Assembly: GCA_014281115.1 (NCBI GenBank)
Contig: JACONQ010000010.1
Coordinates: 1,178,001-1,242,000, forward strand
Origin: Laburnicola sp. R22_1
Taxonomy: Eukaryota > Ascomycota > Dothideomycetes > Pleosporales > Didymosphaeriaceae
DNA length: 64,000 nucleotides
Direction of reading: 5' to 3'
Shown here one piece after another: positions 45,910-56,749 of the stretch. Position 1 is the first letter of the stretch; each line of letters starts with the position of its first letter. The notes beneath the pieces were generated by a model. The model worked only from the letters and a program-made list of their open reading frames with translations, made no database searches and had not been told where the DNA came from. A program made the position numbers and the translations under genes.

Positions 45910-46178
45910 CGGTTTACTACGGCTCTCTAATAGTCTACTAGTTAAGAAATAATATATAACTTAGTTATGCCTAACTGTCTATTAACTACTATTATTAATA
46001 CTACTGTATAGAAAGTTAATAATAAAATTATTATTATTTTATATATATTTTATTACTATCACTATATGCTAGGTACTAGGTTATAGTATCTCCTATTTTA
46101 CTCCTCTCTATATATAGTGCGAACTCGACCTTGGTTAGAATCTCCACACGACAAAGATTTTTAATAAGTTATATTAAT
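45910..46178 (+). repeat. ~265-bp LTR-like dispersed repeat, copy 2
   Basis: Partner of 16833-17095; better preserved at the right end (GTGCGAACTCGACCTTGGTT, TCTCCACACGACAAAGAT). Confidence 0.6.
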
Positions 46179-46189
46179 AGGTATATACT

Positions 46190-46745
46190 ATTTCTTATAA
46201 GTAGGATAAGGTTAATATATACTGAATATACTATTACTCTATTACTATATTAAAATTATTCTTAACAAATCTCCTACTATCTCTTTACGCCCTACTATCT
46301 ATCTAGGTATTAATAGTAGCCTTACTAATACTAAGGTACTTACTAACACTAAGGTACTTACTAATACTAAAAGTATACGCTAAAGTTCTATATAACTATT
46401 ACCTAGATAATAACTACGCTAGAGTTCTATTCTATTTATAAGATACTTGTCTAGCGTAAGGGTTAGGTATACTTAACTATTTATAAGGCTATTCTTATCT
46501 ACTAGTTAGGTTAGTAGCTAGTCTAGTTTACTAAGAATAGAATAATTATATTTCTACACTAGTAGACGCAATTACTCCTTATTAGTAATAGAATTCTTTA
46601 GAAGGGAATATAAAAGAAGAATAATAAAATCTTTATTAATAAGCTCTAGTGTAATAAGAGTATTATATAGATTTATAAGATTCTTCTAGCTATTATTATT
46701 ATTATTACTATTAAGTTAGCTTATTTAAGCGAGTACGCTGCGTAA
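46190..46745 (-). repeat. Inverted copy of 8390-8940
   Basis: Reverse complement matches to the Gy1 insert, including a short tandem part at about 46330-46375 where CTAA.ACTAAGGTACTTA repeats three times. Confidence 0.65.
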
Positions 46746-46802
46746 GTGACATATAAGCGTAGATAACTAATAATAGTAGTAGTAATAAGCTAGGTGTGCT
46801 AT

Positions 46803-46955
46803 AGTTTTTTTTTTCTGCGACTAAGAAGTTTCTAATAACAATATTATAATAATAGCACATATTCCTCCTACTATTATATACATAGAAAAGCGTTTTAAGG
46901 TGTTAATAAAAAGAAATTAGCGTATTACAAGCGAGCTAAGCGAGCTTAGTAGGCT
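46803..46955 (+). repeat. R3, copy 2
   Basis: Partner of 19510-19675, again ending at GCTAAGCGAGCTTAG. Confidence 0.75.
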
Positions 46956-47402
46956 TGGCGCGCCTACTATAACTAAAAAAAATCTATATACAAATCTATA
47001 GGTAAGGCTATATTACTATACTATAGTTTAGAGTAGGGGAAAAAGAGATATAAAATAGCGCTAGTGCTGTAGCTAGTATAACGCTATAACTATTATCTCC
47101 TCTACTATTATTCCTAAAGATTACTAGTAATAGCTATAATAGTAGGTTTGTGCTACTTATAAGATATATACTAGATAGAAGCTTATAGACTATAGGTATA
47201 CTAACGCTCTATCTCTATATTAAAATTAACTTTAAGGAGACTTTTACTACTCTATTTCCTACTAGTTTTCTAAGCTTTAATGCTAATGCCGCTGTTAAGA
47301 CTGCCTAAAAGTACGCTTTAAAGATCTATCTGCTTACTGCTATCACTAGGTCTACACTAGAATACTGCTCTATCTAAGGCATTATTAATAGAAAGTAGAA
47401 GG
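46956..47402. other. Unassigned TA-rich sequence
   Basis: About 450 bp with no frame or partner recognised. Confidence 0.4.
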
Positions 47403-47407
47403 TATAC

Positions 47408-47725
47408 TGTCAGATATCAGGTCACTGGAAATCACTGTGATTTCACTGTGAAATCCAGTAGTCACGTGCGTCCGATCACATGGTCTCCTTATAACGACAG
47501 TTGGTGTAACTTAGAGTGATTTCACTGTGAGATCACTGTGAAATACACAAAGGAGACTGGCGTACTACTGTTACACTACTCCGCACTATTACTAGTGCGT
47601 CTTAGCGCTAGATAGATATTGCGTACGATAGCTGAGCTTCTCCGACAGAGATCACTCGACAATCAATTCATCATCAAATCCATCACTTTCATCTCATCTC
47701 ATCAAAGATACTTACGTATCTGACA
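47408..47725 (+). repeat. Solo LTR of a Copia-type element
   Basis: 318 bp, starts TGTCAGATATCAG and ends TATCTGACA, flanked on both sides by TATAC (47403-47407 and 47726-47730). It is related to the LTRs of the Copia element at 49-56 kb (shared TTTCACTGTGAAAT, GAGCTTCTCCGACAGA, AATCAAT) but clearly diverged. No internal sequence remains, so the element was lost by LTR-LTR recombination. Notably free of RIP-type decay compared with its surroundings. Confidence 0.92.
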
Positions 47726-47730
47726 TATAC

Positions 47731-48289
47731 CTTACCCTATATAAGGCGGTTCTAGTGTACTAGTTAGGCTAGCAATAAATTAGTAACTATAGAAGTAGTA
47801 ATAATAAATGCATAGAGTTCCTACTATAGTTTCTTATATTACTACTAGTTAGGAAGGTAGTAATAGAGAGTAGAATTAAGGGAAAAGAGAAGGAAATATT
47901 TATTAATAAGTTACTAGGGGAAAAGAGCGTTATATAAATATATTAGATCCTTATAGTTATTATAGTGTTAGATAGTAAGCTAGTAAGTACGTTATATAAG
48001 TGTGCTATATAGTAGCGTGCAAATACAGCACAATTACTAATAATAGTAATAATAAAGTAAGAGTTAGTTTTCTATACACGCTTTAAGTAACTTAATAGAT
48101 ATTAAAGTACTTATAGATAATTAGAAGGCGAGTGTACAGTTTATAAACTATTCTTATAAACTATTATTACGTTAGTAGAGACTAGGAGTAGATTGTATTT
48201 TTAGGCGCTAAACTAGAGCGGTCTTTTTATCCTAACCTATACAGGCTCAATTTAAAAAATATATTAAAAAGGTAATTAACACTAAGTAA
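47731..48289. other. Unassigned TA-rich sequence
   Basis: Degraded DNA, possibly the rest of the dispersed repeat split by the solo LTR insertion; no motif recognised. Confidence 0.4.
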
Positions 48290-48535
48290 ATAATATAATT
48301 CTAGGTATACTATATACACTATAAGTAAACCTTATATTAGGGCTAGGAGCTTATAGGTATTAGGAGTGCAAGTGAGTTTAAACTATTATTGCATTATTAA
48401 GGTATTTAAGGTTAGTCTTTAATTAGAATTAGGTGCTATATATAGTAGTATATAATAATCTTCTATTTTAATCTACTTTAACCTTAAACTAAAAAAATAG
48501 GTTAAAAAGGTATTTGGCAAGCCGATATACTCTAT
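48290..48535 (-). repeat. Inverted copy of 8105-8345
   Basis: Reverse complement matches around TTAAACTAAAAAAATAGG, TAATCTTCTATTTTAATCTA and AATTAGAATTAGG. Confidence 0.65.
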
Positions 48536-48773
48536 ATTAATAAGTATAGAAGGTGTATAGAATAATTATATTAAGAAAAGAAATAATATAATAAAACTAA
48601 CTTAGTATTAATTACTTATCTCTAGAAAGAGTGTAGATAAAAAGAAGAAGATTCTATAGTATATAGACTATAGCGCATAGGTATTACATAATTTACATAT
48701 AATACTATTATACAGCAATATTAAAACCTTAATATCTTTGGGTATCCTTGCCTATATAGTGTATAAACAAAAG
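48530..48773 (+). repeat. R2, copy 2
   Basis: Matches 18965-19230 from ACTCTATATTA to CCTTGCCTATATAGTGTATA. Confidence 0.7.
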
Positions 48774-48930
48774 TAGTTAAAAAGTTATTAATATTTAAGC
48801 TTTTTAAAATAGTATTCTTTACTAAGCTACTAATTTTTGTCTAATCTAATTCTTTTAAATAATTATAAAACTATATTTTTATATTTTTAAACCTATAAAA
48901 CCTAGAATTTAGAGTTAGGTATATAAGAGC
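48774..48930 (+). repeat. Second copy of the 17785-17940 repeat
   Basis: Directly abuts R2 here, whereas at 17.8-19.2 kb the same two units are ~1 kb apart and separated by SR1-bearing sequence. Confidence 0.65.
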
Positions 48931-49172
48931 ACTATAGGGATTATTACGCCATACATAAGATAATAGTAGTAATTAGAATCTAAGTATAAGATAATAGCAA
49001 TACCTATGTTAGATAGATAGTCACTGTGAAATTTAGTGGGTAGGTGTGTACGATTATATGGCCCCTTACAGTGGTAATCAGTGTAAATCATCGTGATTTC
49101 ACATTGAAATACACTGAGGAGGCTGGCGCACTACTGTTTTACACTGCCCCTGTACTATTCTAAATAGTACTA

Positions 49173-50960
49173 AGCTAGCGCAGCCGGTTGTGAGACACCC
49201 AGGGATATGAGACACCGCGCAGAAATCCTCCACCCTTCAAAAAATCGCGATAATTGATTTAGCGTAATTACAATTGCCACTCACTACACATAGATTGCAG
49301 AGTTTTAGCTGCTACTTTTGCTGCTAGTTTTTCTGCCTCCTTTTCTTTGTTAGGACTATTGTTTTGTTGCTCTATAAGCTTAGAGGCCTCTACTGCTATC
49401 TTAATCGTATCTACGTTGGCAAAGCGTTGATTTGGGTCTATACGAACCCTCTTTCGTGGTGCTTGAGGCTTAAGAGCCTTAAGTTGGCTCTGCAATTGTT
49501 TGTTCTCTGCTTCTAGCGCTACTGAGCGAGTATTTGCAACTGCAATTGCCTTGCCAGCTTTTTTAAACAGTTAGTGAACCTTCCGGCCTATACTCTGCTC
49601 TTTGTGAAGCGCTCGCTGAGCTATAAATAGATTACGAGGGCCGCGGGGGGTAGAGAGATAGCTCTTGATTAGTTGTTAAGCTTAATTCTGGCGAGGTGGC
49701 GTAATAGGCCTTTGAGCGACTTGAGATGAGTTAATTACTCGCTTAATGTTTAATAGGCAGATGCCTGCAGTAGCCTATCCAGCGCGAATAACTCTCTTAG
49801 TGATTGCACCCTCTCTGGCAACGTGGTAGGCAGTAATAAAGCGTTCCTTTTTGACTAGGGTAGTATTATTAAGGTGTGATAACTCCTGGATCTGCTGGCG
49901 ATAGAATTGTTTTACTACTGAGAAAACAGAGAGATCTAGGGGCTGCAGAACGTGAGATAAGTGAGCAGGGAGAAATAGAAGCCTGACTTTATTCTGCTTG
50001 CAGATCCACAGGAAGTCTAGGTCCATATGGCTGCTATGGCTATCTAAAATCAGCATCCTTTAGCGATCCTCTAAGGGCGCAGTTTCTGGCAGAAATACGC
50101 GTTGCAGCCACTTAACGCTAATTGCGTTAGATGTCCAGCCATTCTCTGAGGTTGCGTATAGCCAGTTAGGTATTATTAATGGAAACTAGGTGCTCTGTAG
50201 GTGTTTGCCTTTGAAAATAACCGCAGGCCTTAGCTTCTTGCCTATTGCTGAAACGCACTCGATTATTGACGCCCACTCGCGATTCTCTGGCGACTAATAG
50301 TAAGCCTTTGTTTTCTGGCTGTCTGCGAGTACTCTGGTGTTTGCACATACACCTAGGGCCTTGCCAGTCTTGTCTATATTCTATGTATCCTTATTGCGTA
50401 TGTTTAGCTTAACGCGGAGCTGCTTATAGAGCTTAAGAAACTCGCGTATTGCCTTCTGAGTTGCTCCCTTAGCTCTCGCAGCCTCAATCTTCCTACCTAT
50501 AATAGAGGCGACGCGTGGGTTGCGTTTGATGAAGTGGGATATCCAGTGTTTACCCACTAACGTGGGCTCGCCGTTCATCCTTAGGATTCGATTCACCATT
50601 TCTCGTGTACGAGCGTGAGAAGGAGGATACCCGCGTGCGTCCTCTTCAAGTATCCATTGTACAAGGAAGTCCTCTTGTTGTGGAGTTAATCGTTGCTGGT
50701 ATACGTGGCTGTTTTGCCAGTTTTGTGAACCGCGTACGCGCCTCGAGAGCGTGGCTAGGGGGATGTTGTGTGCCTTTGCAGCAGCTCGTTGACTAGGAAA
50801 AACGCCAGCATTGAGATTGGTAATAGCTGCTTGAATTGCTGCCTCACGATTGGCCATTTTGGTAGGGTGGATGTGGAGATATCGCGATTTTTTTGAGGGG
50901 TGGAGGATTTCTGCGCGGTGTCTCATATCCCTGGGTGTCTCACAACCGGCTGCGCTAGCT
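49173..50960 (-). mobile_element. Pogo/Fot1-like DNA transposon PogoE in the CopF 5' LTR
   Basis: 1788 bp with ~75-bp inverted repeats starting AGCTAGCGCAGCCGGTTGTG; the first ~60 bp of both ends are identical. TA duplication at 49171-49172 and 50961-50962 within the LTR. The youngest-looking insertion of the window. Confidence 0.95.
49268..50857 (-). pseudogene. PogoE transposase (529 codons, stops only)
   Basis: Fot1-type DDE transposase in one frame from MANREAAIQAAITNLNAG to SMCSEWQL. N-terminal psq/HTH (FPSQRAAAKAHNIPLATLSRR), CENP-B-like part (LTPQQEDFLVQWILEEDARG, VGKHWISHFIKRNPRV), then the catalytic core: NIDKTG, LILDSHSSHMD and HVLQPLDLSVFS, so all three catalytic Asp are retained, unlike the other three Fot1-like copies here. 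It is interrupted only by a handful of TAG/TAA codons (the first at 50381) that look like CAG/CAA changes. The C-terminal part is Lys/Ala/Glu-rich (KEKEAEKLAAKVAAK). Upstream in-frame ATG at 50926 lies in the TIR; 50857 is the better start. Confidence 0.9.
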
Positions 50961-51186
50961 TAGTGCGGCTTAGTACTAGATAGTTACTTCTCGCGGTAGC
51001 CGAGCTTCTCCGACAGAACACACACAATCAATCAATCAACCCACCACTTTTCCATCTTAACTCATTAAGAATACCCGTATATCTAATAATTAAGAGTCTC
51101 ACTGCCTTAATTAAACCGATTATTATATCTCTATTAATACTTAGGGTTTCCACAGTGATCCTAACCGACTATTCGAACTACACACC

Positions 51187-54100
51187 ATGGCTGAGGCAAA
51201 TTAAAGCCTGAGCCCAATCACTGGAGGTCTGGGATCTCATCAACCCAGCCCTACCTATCGAACCTACGATTAAACCAATCATGCCAACGGCACCAGACGT
51301 TGGTTTCTATCAACTAAATAGCGTGTTTACTAACGCACACCCGACTAACCCCAACGAACGTCCAACGCTGCCGTCGCAGCTATCGCAAATTGGTCTAAAG
51401 GGTTACAATGAGGATATAAACTACTACAAGAATTAACTCAAAACCTTTAAGATACTCGACCGCGCATACCGCGATAAGAAGGCGAACCTAGACAAACTAG
51501 TTACCCTTATACAATTAACGACCTCGGTACACTTGCAGACCAATTGCTGCATACTAGGTCAATTAATTAGACAATGGATTAAGAACCTCACAATTACGGT
51601 TGGGGTCGACCAAGATGACAAAGAACAACAAGCAAGGGCCAGGTATCAAGATGCCCTTAAGCCGATGAGGACTGCTGGATTATAGGCGACCTGGCTTGCT
51701 GAGTACGATCATGCAGCTACAGAAGCTAAGTTCAACAGAGTCCTAGAGCTCCAGAAGCCTGACTCAGTTAAGAAGGATTTTATGAAGGCAGTGTCCAACG
51801 TCGCACCTGTTTAGGTTACGACCTTCCATTAGAATAGAAGCAAGGATCATGCTGTTAGAAGAAAAGAAATGGTGAAACTCTTCCAAGAATATATAGTAAT
51901 GCAGCACCCGATCAAGGGCAAACAAAAGGGCGCTTTTGCTGTTGCAGGACTATCTCTCGCTGATAGTGGTGCAACCACCTAGACCACAGATAGGGACGCC
52001 TATTCTGTGGATAAAGCAGTATCACTCAAGCGAGGCAGATTACGCGCCAAGAAAGCTGGCTCTAAAACCAAATCCAAGCAGTCCGCGATTACAGACAATG
52101 AGCCAACAGCAGTTAGTGGCTAAGAAGGATCAAACCTCAAGTGCCCTGCTTGTGAACAACGCCATAATCTGAAAGACTGCTTTTACGCTTTCCCTAAGAA
52201 ACAACCTAAATAGTTTCAACCGAAGCCAGCAATGGTTGCCCTAATAAAATTCAGGATGGAGAATGACCCAGCGCTTATAGAAAGCATGAGATCCGTAAAG
52301 CGTCCAAGATCACAGACACCAAGAATCAAACAATCAAGCACCCCTACTCCAACTCGAATCACTAAAGTTGCTGACGATGAATGACTAGATAGCAGACAAA
52401 TCACCGTCCTCTCAGCGAGCTTCAATGCCGCCTCCTACCACTCAGACCCAAACACATACCCACTACGTTACTCCGCAATCCTCGATTCTGGCACAACTTG
52501 CCACATTTTCAATGATATCGATCGTTTCGTCACGCTGCGACCACCGTCGCTAGGAGACTTTATATAGGCGGGCTCAACACGAGTATGGATTAGGGGATAT
52601 GGGAGTGTCCATCTACACGTTAAGAGTGTACAAGGAAATAGGGTAATAAGGCTAGACAACGTCGCCTACTGCCCTAATCTGCTATGTAACCTAGTGTCTT
52701 TCCAATTACTCCGCAGGCAAGGCCTCTGGTGGGACACGCTAGCAGATCTAACAACAATTAAGAGAAGGGACAATACAATTCTCGCCGAACTTTAAGAAAT
52801 ACACAATTAATGGGTACTGGAGTTCAGAGCAACACTAACACCAAATCGTACTATACCCAATAGTACGTACGCCACACACAAGATCACTACGCGCACCGCA
52901 CAACAAGCGCAGAAGGTGGACACCAACACATGGCACAAACGACTAGGCCACCCAGGTCCTTAGGCGCTGGAACACACAGTGAATTACTGTGAGGGGGTGC
53001 GCCTCAAAGGACTGACTACGGTCCAATGCGATGCTTGCGGCAGATCAAAGCTAAAGCGATAAATTAGACAATAGGCCAAACAAATTAATGACAGTCCTAG
53101 TAAGAGAGTTGCTATAGACTTTCACAACTTTAAAGATAAGAGCTCTACTGGCGAGAAAAGCCAAATGCTTATCACCAATCGATTCTTAGGCATGGCTTGG
53201 GATTTCTACTTCAAAGACAACCAACTAGCACGAACAATTATCAAACTGTTAAAGGAATTTGTACTATTTATAAAAGTACAGTTTAAGGTGACAGTTAAAG
53301 TCATCGAATCAGACAATGAGATCTTCTCAGTTAAGCAAGACGTTTACAGATAGTGTGTTAGTAAAGGTATCGTTATCGAGCCTTTAGCACCTGATACCCA
53401 AGCTCAAAATAGAGGAGCTAAACGCTTAGAAGGTGTAATTAAGGAGAAGAGTCGTGCAATGCGACTTGACGCCAACCTTCTCTGGACACTATGGCCAGAA
53501 ATCACACGAGCGGCTGTATACCTATACAATCGAACTCCGAACTACGCTAATTAATGGCGATTACCACACAAAGTATTCTTTACAACAGTTGCTTTCTAAA
53601 ACGGCATTGTCACTTAACTAAAGAAACTAAACCAGGCTCACCTTAGGGCCTATAGCTGTAAAGCCTTCGCTATGACCAATAATACAAAACGCAGCAAGAG
53701 CAAGCTCCAAAGGTTAGATCCAAAAGCATGGATTGGATACCTAGTGGGCTACCAATCAACAAACATCTAGAGGATATGGATACCTCTACTTGGGAAAGTT
53801 ATTAGTACCTAAGATGTTATCTTTAACGAAAAATTAGTATTCTTAGGTAAAGAAGAAGACCTATTGGACAACCTTATGCATAGCACTCATAAAGAGATTG
53901 CTGCATGGACCTAATCAGTGGAGCTACCGCCCTCACCACTAGAACACGAAAACACTAAGTCTTTATACGAGAATAAGTCGATCACTGACTCCCGCGAGGA
54001 TGACGATAATGCTCCAGGGTACTATTAAGGGAGGAAGATCAATTACACCTACCCAACACCACTAGCGACACCTCCGCCTGTCGCACTGCTTGCCCAATCA

Positions 54101-55915
54101 ATGGCGAGCCTCAAACACAATCAACATGAACAATTTCCCTTTAGATCACTACAGCCAGATTAACGCGCTGTGCCATGGGCAGCCGCTTTCCTAGCCAGAA
54201 CATAGGCAGGTAGCAGAGGCAAATACAAGGGGAAGCCGCTCAACAAAGCGCAATTTAATCGCATGCTTGCAGCAGGAAAGAAACCCTACTAAAGTAAATT
54301 ACCAGAGCCTCTATCTTGCGGAACACGGTTAGAAGACCACCCGCTATTCAACATGTGGAAGGATGCTGAGCGAGTACACCTATAAAGCCACAAGGAGATG
54401 AGGTCTTGGAGTGAGGTGCCCGTTTCCCCAGTGCGATCACGCGGCCACCAAATCCTCAACTGCATGTGGGTGTATACATACAAACTCGATAAACATCATC
54501 GATTTCAGAAGTGCAAGGCTAGGTTGGTAGTACGTAGAGATCAACAACGCCACCTTACTACTCAAGACACCTACGCCGCAACCCTCGCAGGACGATCATT
54601 TCGCCTACTCATGGCTATGGCAGCTCGGTATGACCTAGAGCTCAGCCAGTACGACGTCACCAACGCTTTCGTCCATGCGAAACTGGACAGAGAACTCTAC
54701 ATGAGAATGCCCCGAGGTTATACCCGACCCGGCACTATCCTACAGTTGCATAAGGCACTGTATGGTCTTCGAATCTCACCACTGCTGTGGCAGAGAGAAT
54801 TTACCAGTGCTCTCAAGGATCTTGGTTTTGCCGCAGTCCCTCATAAGCCTTGCTGTATGATTAAAGACGGCATTATTATATTCTTCTATGTAGACGACCT
54901 TATCGTCGCCTACTTAAGGGATCAGAAACACGCTGCTGACGCAGTAATAAAAAAGATAAGTACAAAGTTCACCCTTACTAGAGGTAACAATCTTCAGTGG
55001 TTTCTAGGGATTGAAATCGTCAGAGACCGTGCAAGTAGGCAACTCTGGCTATCACAGGCGTCCTATGTGGACAAGATCAGTCGCCTTATCAACCGACGCG
55101 ACCTCAAACACGAAACCCCAATGTCAGCAGTCGAACTGCTACCTTGAGAAGGACTCGCCACAAAGGCAGAGATCAACCAATACCAGCGAAAGATAGGATC
55201 AATCCTGTACGCTGCAGTAACCACGCGCCCTGATATCGCTTTCGCAAGCTCCCGATTATCGCGCTTCCTATCAAATCCCAGCGACGACCATCACAAAGCC
55301 GCCGACCGTGTACTGCTATACTTATCCTCCACCCGATCACTAGGGCTACGCTTTGGAGATGCAGACACCTACGAGGTTGCTAGCGACGCGTCGTTTGCAG
55401 ACAATACCCTTGACAGAAAGAGCTCGCAAGGATACATCATTAAGCTGTTTGGTGGACTTGTCGCCTGGAAGGCAAACAAACAAGACACTGTCACCACTTT
55501 GACAACTGAAGCTGAGTTGCTGGCACTCTCACAGGTTGCAAAGGAGGCACTCTTTACAGCTTGGTTGATCGCTGAACTTAAGATTAAACTCTTATCCTTA
55601 ACAATCACCATTAATTGCGACAATCAACAAACTATCTGACTTGTTACCGAAGAAATTGCCAAGTTACAAACAAAGCTTAGGCACGTCGACATACACAATC
55701 ATTGGCTTCGACAAGAAGTAGTACGTGGAGCTATCAAAATCCAGTACTAACAATCAGAAGAAATAGCAGCAGATGGCCTTACAAAGGCTCTGCTAGCTGG
55801 CAAATGGACTAAGTTCGTAAATCAACTCGGACTTGAAGACGTCAGGGGTAGGATCACCGACCAAGAGGTCGACCTTGACGAATTGGAAGACAGGATGGAA
55901 GCTTTTGGACTATGA
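51187..55915 (+). pseudogene. CopF gag-pol polyprotein (damaged)
   Basis: Single Copia polyprotein. Gag runs from about 51187 (MAEAN, likely a one-base shift soon after) and has the zinc knuckle CPACEQRHNLKDC at 52142-52180. Protease: ILDSGTTCHIF with LDSG at 52481. Integrase: WHKRLGHPG and CDACGRSKLKR (zinc residues, ~52930-53060), then IDFHNF and ESDNEIF for the Asp residues, and a core to about 53600. RT: open from 54398 to 55147 with YVDD at 54887-54898 intact. RNase H: VASDASFADN near 55378 and TTEAELLALSQ. The frame ends at TGA 55913-55915. Roughly two to three dozen stops, most TAG/TAA for Gln, make it non-functional. Confidence 0.9.
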
Positions 55916-55962
55916 GTTATAGTACGGCTGCGAAGAATTGGGTCCAGCTTGAGATGGTTCCA

Positions 55963-55975
55963 AGCTGAGGGGGTG
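55963..55975 (+). other. CopF polypurine tract
   Basis: AGCTGAGGGGGTG just before the 3' LTR. Confidence 0.75.
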
Positions 55976-56267
55976 TGTCAGATAGACAGTCACTGTGAAA
56001 TCCAGTGGGTAGGTGTGTACGATCATATGGCCCCTTACAGTGGTAATCAGTGTAAATCACAGTGATTTCACATTGAAATACACTGAGGAGGCTGGCGCAC
56101 TACTGTTTTACACTGCCCCTGTACTATTCTAAATAGTACTAGTGCGGCTTAGTACTAGATAGTTACTTCTCGCGGTAGCCGAGCTTCTCCGACAGAACAC
56201 ACACAATCAATCAATCAACCCACCACTTTTCCATCTCAACTCATCAAGAATACCCGTATATCTGACA
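55976..56267 (+). repeat. CopF 3' LTR (292 bp)
   Basis: Intact copy. Contains the partly palindromic TTTCACATTGAAAT and TCACTGTGAAAT motifs also found in the solo LTR at 47.4 kb; possible promoter or factor-binding elements. Confidence 0.93.
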
Positions 56268-56272
56268 ACCTA

Positions 56273-56640
56273 CATAAGGTAGGTATGTAGGGAGACTATA
56301 TATAGCCTCACTTAGAACCTCGCTTACTAATTATACTAGTTCTAAAAGAGTAATATAATATAAGTAAGAAGTCTGTACCTTAGAATAGTAACACTACTTC
56401 TTCCTCCTTAGTAGTAACTCTAGTGCTACTAATATCCTTATACCTATATATTAATTTCTATATAACTATTACGCTCTATTATGCTCTATTACACTCTATT
56501 ATATTTTATTACGCTCTATTTCTAATTCTTATAATTCTTATAGTAATTTAATAGTAATTACTATAAATTCTATCTAACTTCTTAATATTTATTAGTATTA
56601 TTATATTGTTACTAGGATTATTATTACGTAAGACACAAAC
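56273..56640. repeat. TA-rich region with short tandem motif
   Basis: At about 56468-56533 the motif ATTACGCTCT / ATTATGCTCT / ATTACACTCT recurs every ~12-16 bp. The rest could be the LTR of the following minus-strand element, but its partner would be outside the window. Confidence 0.45.
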
Positions 56641-56749
56641 TGCCTTACTAAAAGGGCCGCTAGAAGGGTTTCTAGAGGGACTACTATTTACTATTAACTT
56701 AAGACCTATATCTAACTATCTCTAGGCATATAGATAGGCATTTATAATA

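Larger units (their letters stand above)
49007..51088 (+). repeat. CopF 5' LTR, split by PogoE
   Basis: 49007-49172 and 50963-51088 join to 292 bp, the same length as the 3' LTR. Confidence 0.92.
49007..56267 (+). mobile_element. Ty1/Copia LTR retrotransposon CopF
   Basis: 292-bp LTRs (TGTCAGATAGACAGTC start, TATCTGACA end) and a perfect 5-bp target duplication ACCTA (49002-49006 and 56268-56272). The 5' LTR is split by PogoE. Gene order protease, integrase, RT, RNase H with YVDD defines Copia. After removing PogoE the element is about 5.47 kb. RIP is light: stops are few and G+C is near that of the gene-bearing end. Confidence 0.95.

Noticed and set aside
47420..47600. Repeated TCACTGTGAAAT motifs as a CRISPR array
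   Set aside because: Only a few irregularly spaced copies, inside an LTR with target duplications, in a eukaryotic context.
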